64,000 bases of DNA from Cryobacterium lactosi (lineage in GTDB: Bacteria > Actinomycetota > Actinomycetes > Actinomycetales > Microbacteriaceae): assembly GCF_004403945.1 (NCBI RefSeq), contig NZ_SOHM01000031.1:150532-214531 (forward strand). Reading direction: 5' to 3'. The stretch's first letter is position 1. The number at the start of each line of letters is the position of its first letter. The notes under the pieces were generated by a model. The model made no database searches, was not told the DNA's origin, and saw only the letters and a program-made list of their open reading frames with translations. Made by a program: the position numbers and the translations under genes. Below, one piece after another: positions 52,305 through 59,190 of the stretch.

Positions 52305-52370
52305 GAGACGAAAGTCCACGCACTGCTCTGTGCCTGAACTTTTCCGTCTTCCAGTGACCGAGGTGCATCC

Positions 52371-53063
52371 ATGACAAGCTCCATCCTCCTGAACCGCCTA
52401 CGCGGCGGTCTCGTCGTCTCGTGTCAGGCGCTGCCTGGTGAACCGCTCTATGTCGAGCACGGTGGAGTGATGCCGCTACTGGCCGAGGCCGCGGCCCGAG
52501 CAGGTGCGGTGGCGATTCGCGCCAACTCCGCACGAGACGTCCGTGAGATCAAGGCAGCTGTCGGGCTTCCCGTGATCGCTCTGATCAAAAAGCAGTACCC
52601 CTCGTTCGAGCCCTACATCACGGCGACTATGGCCGAGGTGGACGAGCTCGTAGCTGCGGGCGCGGACATCGTGGCTCTGGATTGCACCGCCCGCGAGCGC
52701 GTCGACGGTCTGCGCCCCGCTACCTTCATTGCTCAAATTCGGGCCGAACACCCGGGTCTGGTCCTCATGGCGGACATCGCCACCTTCGATGAGGGCCTGG
52801 CGGCGGCAGACGCTGGAATCGATTTCGTGGGAACCACCCTCAGCGGCTACACGCCTCAGTCCCACGGGGCTGCCGCTCCGAATTTCGGTCTCGTCGAGCA
52901 GCTGGTGGCCGGGACTGCGGTGCCCGTCATCGCTGAGGGCCGAATCCGTACGCCGGCCCAAGCCCGCCAGATGATCCATCTCGGCGCCTTCTGCGTCGTG
53001 GTCGGCGGTGCCATCACCCGGCCGCTGGAAATCGCTTCGGAGTTCGTCGACGCTCTCGCCTGA
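52371..53063 (+). CDS. nanE: N-acylglucosamine-6-phosphate 2-epimerase NanE
   Basis: Converts ManNAc 6-phosphate to GlcNAc 6-phosphate. The 230-residue TIM barrel shows family motifs: GLVVSCQALPGEPLY (13-27), GAVAIRANSARDVREIKAAVGLPVIALIKKQY with the catalytic Lys, GADIVALDCTARERVDG, MADIATFDEGLAAADAGIDFVGTTLSGYT and VIAEGRIRTPAQA. ATG 52371 follows GAGGTG. It heads an operon of EIICB, EIIA and an antiterminator, so the PTS probably brings in ManNAc or a related amino sugar. Confidence 0.93.
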   Translation: MTSSILLNRLRGGLVVSCQALPGEPLYVEHGGVMPLLAEAAARAGAVAIRANSARDVREIKAAVGLPVIALIKKQYPSFEPYITATMAEVDELVAAGADIVALDCTARERVDGLRPATFIAQIRAEHPGLVLMADIATFDEGLAAADAGIDFVGTTLSGYTPQSHGAAAPNFGLVEQLVAGTAVPVIAEGRIRTPAQARQMIHLGAFCVVVGGAITRPLEIASEFVDALA

Positions 53064-53141
53064 ACCACATTCTTCCGCGCCACACCTCACCCCTTCTTCC
53101 TGCGCGACCACGTCGTCGTGCCTGAAATGAGAGCAGTCATC

Positions 53142-54683
53142 ATGTTCAAGCAATTCCAGAAAATCGGCAAGGCGTTCATGCTGCCGATCGCCATCCTGCC
53201 CGCCGCGGGGCTCCTGCTCGGCGTCGGCGGGGCGCTGTCCAATCCGAATACGGTCGTGGCCTTCCCTGCCCTGGACAATACGATTCTGCAGGGAATCTTC
53301 GGGGTCATGTCCGCCGCCGGAGCGACCATCTTCAACAACCTCGCCCTTCTGCTGTCGATCGGTCTCTGCATCGGCCTGGCTAAGCGGGACAAGGGCACCG
53401 CTGCTCTGGCCGGAATCGTCGGATACCTGGTCATGACCGCCACCATCACCGCCATGCTGGACATCTTCAAGCCCGGTGCCGAACCTGTCGACACCGGTGT
53501 CGTCGGCGCCCTCGTCATAGGTGCCACGGCCGTCTTCCTGCACAACCGCTACCGCAACATCGAATTGCCGGCCGTACTCGGATTCTTCGGTGGTTCCCGC
53601 TTCGTGCCGATCGTGACGGCGTTCGCCGCGATCTTCGTGGGCATCTTCTTCTTCCTCACCTGGCCGCCCATTCAGCAGGGAATGGTGTCCGCCGGCACGT
53701 GGATGGCCGGTCTCGGGCCCCTGGGCACGTTCTTCTACGGTTTCGGCATGCGCCTCAGCGGGGCCGTGGGCCTGCACCACATGATCTACCCCCTGTTCTG
53801 GTTCACCCCATTGGGCGGAACCGAACTGGTCAACGGAGTATCGGTGTCGGGCGCGCAGAAGATCTTCTTCGCCCAGCTGGCCGACCCGAACCACGTCGGC
53901 TTGTTCACTGAGGGCACCCGCTACTTCTCCGGCCGCTTCGCGACCATGATGTTCGGCCTTCCCGCAGCATGCCTCGCGATGTGGCACTGCATCCCCAAGG
54001 GTCGTCGCGCCAAGTACACGGGCCTGTTCCTCTCTGTTGCACTGACGTCGTTCATCACGGGCATCACCGAACCCATTGAGTTCATGTTCCTGTTCGTCGC
54101 ACCCCTGCTCTACGTCTTCCATGCGTTCCTGGACGGCGTCTCCTTCTTCCTCGCCGATATCCTGGACATCCGTCTCGGCAACACCTTCTCCGGCGGTGCG
54201 ATCGACTTCACGCTGTTCGGCATCCTGCAGGGCAACGACCAGACGAACTGGCTGCTCGTGCTGCCCATCGGCGCGGTCTGGTTCGCCCTGTACTACTTCT
54301 CTTTCCGCTTCGCTATCAAACGGTTCAAGATCGGCACTCCGGGCCACCTGGAGGACACCATCGGAGCCGTTGCGCCGGACGCCCAGGACGACCCCGCTCT
54401 CGTGCCGGCCACGATGGGCGGCGCGGGCCAGACCGTCATCCAGAAGGAAGCCGCCAAGGTTCTGGAAGCCCTCGGTGGTGCCGCCAACCTCGAAGAGGTG
54501 GATGCCTGCATCACCCGCCTGCGCGTGTCAGTGAAGGACCCGACGAAAGTCGACAAGCCGGCGCTGCGAAAGCTGGGTGCCACGGACGTGTTCGAGGTCC
54601 GCGGTGGGGTGCAGGCGGTCTACGGCGGCAAAGCCATTTTGTACAAGAGCGCAATCAATGAGAGCCTCGGCCTCGACGACTAA
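53142..54683 (+). CDS. PTS EIICB, glucose/N-acetylglucosamine type
   Basis: A 513-residue sugar-phosphorylating transporter. EIIC starts with FQKIGKAFMLPIAILPAAGLLLGVGGAL and includes the substrate-site motif TGITEPIEFMFLFVAPLLYVFHAFLDG; EIIB at the C-terminus has Cys456 in EEVDACITRLRV. Upstream in-frame GTG 53118 and ATG 53127 are possible, but the family N-terminus fits ATG 53142. Between nanE and EIIA, it most likely imports ManNAc or GlcNAc as the 6-phosphate; glucose cannot be excluded. Confidence 0.92.
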   Translation: MFKQFQKIGKAFMLPIAILPAAGLLLGVGGALSNPNTVVAFPALDNTILQGIFGVMSAAGATIFNNLALLLSIGLCIGLAKRDKGTAALAGIVGYLVMTATITAMLDIFKPGAEPVDTGVVGALVIGATAVFLHNRYRNIELPAVLGFFGGSRFVPIVTAFAAIFVGIFFFLTWPPIQQGMVSAGTWMAGLGPLGTFFYGFGMRLSGAVGLHHMIYPLFWFTPLGGTELVNGVSVSGAQKIFFAQLADPNHVGLFTEGTRYFSGRFATMMFGLPAACLAMWHCIPKGRRAKYTGLFLSVALTSFITGITEPIEFMFLFVAPLLYVFHAFLDGVSFFLADILDIRLGNTFSGGAIDFTLFGILQGNDQTNWLLVLPIGAVWFALYYFSFRFAIKRFKIGTPGHLEDTIGAVAPDAQDDPALVPATMGGAGQTVIQKEAAKVLEALGGAANLEEVDACITRLRVSVKDPTKVDKPALRKLGATDVFEVRGGVQAVYGGKAILYKSAINESLGLDD

Positions 54684-54698
54684 AGGAACACACACACC

Positions 54699-55169
54699 AT
54701 GCTCAACCCATTCAAGAAGAAGAGCGAGTCCGTCTACAGCCCAGTGTCCGGGCGGATCGTCTCACTCGACGGAGTTCCGGACCCGGTCTTCGCCCAGCGC
54801 TCCGTCGGTGATGGTTTTGCCGTCATGCCCACGGACGGCTCCTTCCGCAGTCCTGTCGACGGTGAACTCGTCCTGGTGGCAACGACAGGACATGCCTTCG
54901 CCGTCCGCACCCACGAAGGAGCGGAGATCCTGGTCCACATCGGAATCGACACCGTCACCCTCAAGGGCGAAGGATTCACGGTGCATCGGCAGGCCGGTGA
55001 GACGGTCTCTCGCGGTGACGTCATTGTCAGTTGCGACGTGGAAGCCATGAAGTCCAAGGTGCCGTCCATGGTCACTCCCGTGCTGCTGACGAACGGGGCC
55101 AAATTCACTATGACCGCGCCGGACCTTTACGGCAACGGTGCAGCAGTGATCACGGTCCGCAAGAAATGA
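54699..55169 (+). CDS. PTS glucose-type EIIA domain protein (amino-sugar PTS)
   Basis: A 156-residue phosphocarrier for the preceding EIICB. Phosphorylated His80 in ILVHIGIDTV and helper His65 in TTGHAFAVRT are present, in a fold that starts VYSPVSGRIVSLDGVPDPVFA. It shares the same length and motifs as the MurNAc EIIA at 47.5 kb but is a distinct paralogue. Fifteen bases separate it from the EIICB stop. Confidence 0.93.
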   Translation: MLNPFKKKSESVYSPVSGRIVSLDGVPDPVFAQRSVGDGFAVMPTDGSFRSPVDGELVLVATTGHAFAVRTHEGAEILVHIGIDTVTLKGEGFTVHRQAGETVSRGDVIVSCDVEAMKSKVPSMVTPVLLTNGAKFTMTAPDLYGNGAAVITVRKK

Positions 55170-55179
55170 GGCGCGACTC

Positions 55180-56052
55180 ATGGACCTGACGGGACCGGTG
55201 CCGGCCAGTATCAAACGGGTCTACAACAACAACGTCGTGCTCGCCGTCGAAGGGGACAGCACCGAGGTGGTGCTACTGGGCAAGGGAATCGGCTTTCAGC
55301 GCCGCCCCGGAGAATCCATTGACACGTCGTTGGCGGATCAGCGCTTCATGGCTGAGGGGCTCTACCGAGCCCCTCAGCTGGCCGGGCTGCTCAGCGACGC
55401 ACCCTCCGAGCACATAGCGATAGCCCGCACGATCACCGAGCTTGGTCATGCCACGCTGGGGCTGGAGCCGCGCCAATCTCTGATGATCCCCGTCCTCGAC
55501 CACCTCACGTTTGCCGTGCGTCGGGCGCACGAGGGCACTCACATTGACTTTCCGCTGCGGTGGGAGGTGGCCCAGCTCTATCCAGCAGAAGCCGCTTTGG
55601 GGCGACAGGTGGTGGCTTTGGTGAATGAGACGCTCAAGGTGGAGCTGCAGGATGACGAGTGGGTCGCGTTCGCGCTGCACTTTGTCAACCAACAGTGGAC
55701 GAAGGGCGACTTTTCGAAGACCGTCGCCATGACGGAGACCATCAGCAGGGTGTTCCTGCGACTGTCGGAGCGGTGGGGCCGAGCGGTCGATGAGAACGCG
55801 AGCAGTGCGGCGCGTTTCGTGACGCATCTCCGTTACGTGTTCGCCAGGGCCGCGTCAGACACGCAACTGCAGACGTCCCGTGTGGACGTGCTCGGTGCCG
55901 TGAAGCTGGCCTATCCCGAGGCCGCCGAGGCCGCCGTGGATATCGGCGACCTGATCGGCCGGGCGATCAAGCGCGTCATCACAAACGACGAGATCTCCTA
56001 TCTCGCCCTGCACACATCGCGGCTCTACGCCGAGATGAACGATCCACGCTGA
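55180..56052 (+). CDS. BglG/LicT-type transcriptional antiterminator
   Basis: A 290-residue antiterminator. N-terminal RNA-binding (CAT) domain about 7-63: IKRVYNNNVVLAVEGDSTEVVLLGKGIGFQRRPGESID. Two PTS regulation domains follow (about 70-170 and 175-285) with phosphorylatable His residues in ITELGHATLG, VRRAHEGTHI and LALHTSRLYAEM. Phosphorylation by the operon's own EIIB/HPr should switch it off when no sugar is present. Its probable target is the RAT-like sequence before nanE. Confidence 0.91.
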   Translation: MDLTGPVPASIKRVYNNNVVLAVEGDSTEVVLLGKGIGFQRRPGESIDTSLADQRFMAEGLYRAPQLAGLLSDAPSEHIAIARTITELGHATLGLEPRQSLMIPVLDHLTFAVRRAHEGTHIDFPLRWEVAQLYPAEAALGRQVVALVNETLKVELQDDEWVAFALHFVNQQWTKGDFSKTVAMTETISRVFLRLSERWGRAVDENASSAARFVTHLRYVFARAASDTQLQTSRVDVLGAVKLAYPEAAEAAVDIGDLIGRAIKRVITNDEISYLALHTSRLYAEMNDPR

Positions 56053-56111
56053 CCAGGAAACCATCGAGCCCATTCCAAGAGGGGTTGCGTGACGCGTCTC
56101 CGCCGAATATC

Positions 56112-56131
56112 ATACAATCAAATGGTTGTAT
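56112..56131. promoter_or_regulatory. ArsR-type operator overlapping the start codon
   Basis: ATACAATCAAATGGTTGTAT is an inverted repeat with eight of ten pairs intact; the ATG of the ArsR gene (56122-56124) lies inside it. An operator that contains the start codon implies a leaderless or very short-leader transcript with direct self-repression. Confidence 0.7.
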
Positions 56132-56478
56132 TAGAGCTTTCAGATCAGGACGTCAACCGCCTCTTCCGTGCCCTGGCGGATGCGACGCGGCGCGATATCG
56201 TGCGCCGCACGCTGGTCGCCGGTGTCACGGTGTCGCAGTTGGCGGAGTCCTACGCGATGTCGTTCGCGGCCGTGCAGAAACACGTTGCAGTTTTGGAGGA
56301 GGCGAGGCTCGTGACTAAAGAGCCACGTGGTCGTGAGCGGATGGTGCGGGGCAATCCCGATCGCATCCGCGAGGCGCAGCGCCTGCTCGACAGCTTCGAG
56401 GAGCTCTGGCGTTCGCGCATCGATCGTCTCGACGTTCTGCTTGCCGAAGACGACGAACCGGCTTCAACCGACACCTGA
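56122..56478 (+). CDS. ArsR-family repressor (paired with double SRPBCC protein)
   Basis: A 118-residue winged-helix regulator: LSDQDVNRLFRALADATRRDIVRRTLVAGVTVSQLAESYAMSFAAVQKHVAVLEEARLVTKEPRGRERMVRGNP. No metal-site cysteines. ATG 56122 is chosen because the domain begins there and an operator overlaps it; GTG 56089, four bases after GAGGGG, would add eleven residues and is a real alternative. It is 22 nt before the SRPBCC gene, its presumed target. Confidence 0.85.
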   Translation: MVVLELSDQDVNRLFRALADATRRDIVRRTLVAGVTVSQLAESYAMSFAAVQKHVAVLEEARLVTKEPRGRERMVRGNPDRIREAQRLLDSFEELWRSRIDRLDVLLAEDDEPASTDT

Positions 56479-56500
56479 CCGACTAACCGAAAGGAAGATC

Positions 56501-57481
56501 ATGCCTGTCTCCTCCGTCGAGAAAGACCTCGACCAGCTCACGATCACGATCGTCGCCGACTTCACGGCGCCTCTCCGCCGGCTCTGGGATGCCTACACCG
56601 ATCCGCGCCAGATCGAGCGGTTCTGGGGCCCGCCGACGTACCCGGCCAAGTTCTTCCGGCACGACGCCACCGCCGGCGGGCGCAGTGTGTACGCGATGAC
56701 CGGACCAGAGGGGGACACCCACTACGGCTGCTGGGACTGGACCGCAGCCGACGCCCCCCATTCCTTCGAAGTCATCGACCAGTTCGCCGACGAGGCGGGC
56801 GTGCCGAACACCGACCTCCCGGCCACCCGGATGGACTTCGCCTTCGAAGAGACAAGCAGCGGCAGCCGCTTGACGACCACCTCGCACTTCGACTCGGTCG
56901 AGCAGATGCAGCAGCTGCTCGAGATGGGCATGCTCGAGGGCGCCAGCGAGGCCATGGCCCAGATCGACCAGGTCCTGGCCGATCTCGCGACTTTCGCTGC
57001 CGATCGCGGGGCCCAGGCGGAGATCCTCACCGACACCCAGGTGCGCGTGGCCCGGGTCATCCGCGGCAGCGTCGACCAGGTCTGGCGGGCCCACAACGAC
57101 GCCGACCTGATGAAGCGGTGGCTGCTCGGACCGGACGGCTGGTCGATGCCGGTCTGCGAGATCGCGACCTCCGTCGGCGACTCGTACCGCTACGAGTGGC
57201 AGCGGGATGGCGGCGACGAGCGATTCGGCTTCACTGGGGAGCTGCTCGAGTCGGCGGCACCGCACCGCGCTGTCACGACCGAGGCGATGATCGGGATGGA
57301 CTTCCCGGCCACGCTCAACGAGATGACCCTCACGGAAGTCGAGGGTGGCACCCTGCTCTCCCTCGTCATCACCTACGCCAACGCCGAGCAGCGCGACGCG
57401 GTGCTGGCCACCGGCATGACCGACGGCATGGAGACGAGCTACCAGCGCCTCGAGGGGCTGTTGCAGCCGGCTCGGGCGTAG
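56501..57481 (+). CDS. Double SRPBCC-domain (AHSA1-like) protein
   Basis: A 326-residue protein of two tandem SRPBCC domains: the first begins TITIVADFTAPLRRLWDAYTDPRQIERFWGPPTYPAKF (about residues 14-51) and the second VRVARVIRGSVDQVWRAHNDADLMKRWLLGPDGWSMPVCEI (about 185-225). Each ends in a long helix (SEAMAQIDQVLADLATF; GMTDGMETSYQRLEGLL). Ligand unknown. ATG 56501 follows AAGGAAGATC. Co-transcribed with the ArsR gene and probably repressed by it. Confidence 0.88.
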   Translation: MPVSSVEKDLDQLTITIVADFTAPLRRLWDAYTDPRQIERFWGPPTYPAKFFRHDATAGGRSVYAMTGPEGDTHYGCWDWTAADAPHSFEVIDQFADEAGVPNTDLPATRMDFAFEETSSGSRLTTTSHFDSVEQMQQLLEMGMLEGASEAMAQIDQVLADLATFAADRGAQAEILTDTQVRVARVIRGSVDQVWRAHNDADLMKRWLLGPDGWSMPVCEIATSVGDSYRYEWQRDGGDERFGFTGELLESAAPHRAVTTEAMIGMDFPATLNEMTLTEVEGGTLLSLVITYANAEQRDAVLATGMTDGMETSYQRLEGLLQPARA

Positions 57482-57496
57482 TTCATCGGGCGTTGA

Positions 57497-57527
57497 CTCC
57501 GGCGGTGGTGGTCACCACACCGCCGGA
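57497..57527. terminator. Strong hairpin between convergent genes
   Basis: CTCCGGCGGTG (57497-57507) pairs perfectly with 57518-57527/8 (CACCGCCGGAG) around a 10-nt loop. It is 16 nt after the SRPBCC stop and 20 nt from the ABC ATPase stop. There is no U-tract; it may act in both directions or simply protect mRNA ends. Confidence 0.5.
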
Positions 57528-57547
57528 GGTATGCCCTACAAGCACGA

Positions 57548-58252
57548 CTACGAGCTGGATGGCGCCGCGTGACGACCCACGCGGGTGAGAGCACCATCGC
57601 TGATGTGAAGGATACGGTCGGCCGAGCCCTGCACGGCCTGGTCGTGGGTGGCGATGAGTGCCGTGGCCGACTCGGCGTGTACCACCGCCCGAATGAGGTC
57701 CATGATCGCGGCTCCGGTCTGCGCATCCAGTTGGCCGGTGGGTTCGTCGGCGATGAGCAGCCGCGGCGAATTGGCCAGTGCCCTGGCGATAGCCACGCGC
57801 TGCTGCTGCCCGCCGGAGAGCTCATCGGGCCGGGCGCGGCCCCTGTTGCCCAGTCCCACCAGGTCGAGCAGGTGGGCCACGCGCTCCTCACGACGATCGG
57901 GGTCTTCGCGCCGCAGCCGCAGCGGAAGGCCCACGTTCTCCGCGATCGACAGGTGTGGGAGCAGGCCGAAGGTTTGGAAGACGAACGCCATCGAGTCCCG
58001 GCGCATTGCGGTGCGCGCGACCTCGGTGAGACCGGTCACCGGTTGCCCGTCGAGGAGTACTGAACCTGAACTGGGCACGTCGAGGCCGCTCACGCAGTTC
58101 AACAGGGTGGTCTTGCCCGACCCGGACCGTCCCGACAGCGCGACGATCTGCCCGCGCGGGATGCTGAACGACACATCGCTGAGGGCGGTGACGTCGCCAG
58201 CGGATGTGCGGAAGGTGCGGGTGAGGTTCGCCACCTCGAGCACGTTGTTCAT
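57548..58252 (-). CDS. ABC ATPase, LolD/MacB type (second of operon)
   Basis: A 234-residue ATP-binding subunit: Walker A LSGRSGSGKTTLL (39-51), Q-loop FVFQTFGLLPHLS, signature LSGGQQQRVAIARAL, Walker B LLIADEPTGQLD and switch His in IATHDQ. LolD/MacB-type ATPases drive FtsX-like permeases in extraction or export of lipids, lipoproteins or peptides. ATG 58252 overlaps the stop of the preceding ATPase gene. The operon ends here at a strong hairpin. Confidence 0.92.
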   Translation of the reverse strand: MNNVLEVANLTRTFRTSAGDVTALSDVSFSIPRGQIVALSGRSGSGKTTLLNCVSGLDVPSSGSVLLDGQPVTGLTEVARTAMRRDSMAFVFQTFGLLPHLSIAENVGLPLRLRREDPDRREERVAHLLDLVGLGNRGRARPDELSGGQQQRVAIARALANSPRLLIADEPTGQLDAQTGAAIMDLIRAVVHAESATALIATHDQAVQGSADRILHISDGALTRVGRHAAPSSS

Positions 58253-59190
58253 CGGCCATCCTCCGCATCCACGGCGGCGCTGTGTTGCGGCCACACCCCG
58301 ACATGGTCGCTCTCCAGGGTGAGCCGCACCCGGTCGTTGAGGCTCAAGGCATGCCGGAACTCGTTGGGTATCTGCAACCGGCCGACACGATCGAGCACCG
58401 CGAATTCTTCCTCCGACGACGTCGAGACCCCCTCCGCATCAAGTTCGTCCCTGCGCAATGTCTCGGACGAGATCCTGCCGTCGCGGATGGCCACCGCCCG
58501 GCGCACCTGTCCGGCCACGGTGGCGTCGTGGGTGACAATCACCACCGTGCAGCCGAAAGTCTCGTTGACCGAGCGCAGGGCCGCGAAAACCTCGTCGCCG
58601 GTGCGGGCGTCAAGTTGGCCGGTGGGCTCGTCCGCGAGGAGCACCTGCGGCGAGCCGGCCAGCGCGACGGCGATCGACACGCGCTGCTGCTCGCCCCCGG
58701 ACAGCTGGGCCGGCCGGCGGTCGGCACGGTCCGCGAGGCCCATGGTGCCGAGTAGCTCGGCGGCTTTGCCCGTTCGCTCGCGCTTGCCCGCGCCGGCCAG
58801 CGCCAAGGGAAGGACCACATTCTCCCGGGCGGTGAGGTTCGGCAGCAGGTTGTGTGAGGACTGCTGCCGCACGAATCCCACGGTCGAGCGCCGGTAGCGC
58901 ACGAGTTCCTCACCTCGCATCGCGGTGAGGTCGTGTCCGGCCACCCTGGCACGCCCGGCGGTGGGCGCGTCGAGACCGGACAGGATGCCGAGCAACGTGG
59001 ACTTGCCCGATCCGGACGCCCCGACGATGGCGAGCATGTCACCCTCCTGCACCAGAAGGTCCAGGCCCTGCAAGGCCTGCACTTCGACCCCGCGGCCGCG
59101 GAAGACCCGCACCACGGAGTCGCAGGCGATGAGTGCTCCCGACCCGAACTCGGCTGCCGTGCCGTGAGAGAGTGCGCTGGTGAGCGTCAT
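58249..59190 (-). CDS. ABC ATPase with C-terminal AbrB-like extension
   Basis: A 313-residue ATP-binding subunit: Walker A VGASGSGKSTLL, Q-loop FVRQQSSHNLLPNLT, signature LSGGEQQRVSIAVAL, Walker B LLADEPTGQLDART, switch His in VTHDA. Beyond the ATPase (about residue 245) an unusual tail holds VLDRVGRLQIPNEFRHALSL (262-281) and NDRVRLTLESDHVGVWP, which resembles a SpoVT/AbrB swapped-hairpin domain. Such a tail could mediate dimerisation or regulation. GGGGAAG precedes ATG 59190, which overlaps the permease stop (ATGA). Confidence 0.88.
   Translation of the reverse strand: MTLTSALSHGTAAEFGSGALIACDSVVRVFRGRGVEVQALQGLDLLVQEGDMLAIVGASGSGKSTLLGILSGLDAPTAGRARVAGHDLTAMRGEELVRYRRSTVGFVRQQSSHNLLPNLTARENVVLPLALAGAGKRERTGKAAELLGTMGLADRADRRPAQLSGGEQQRVSIAVALAGSPQVLLADEPTGQLDARTGDEVFAALRSVNETFGCTVVIVTHDATVAGQVRRAVAIRDGRISSETLRRDELDAEGVSTSSEEEFAVLDRVGRLQIPNEFRHALSLNDRVRLTLESDHVGVWPQHSAAVDAEDGR

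Noticed and set aside
52476-54347. 623-codon open frame antisense to nanE and EIICB
   Set aside because: Its Glu-, Gly- and His-rich translation is a mirror of strongly biased codons; the sense strand encodes two well-recognised families.
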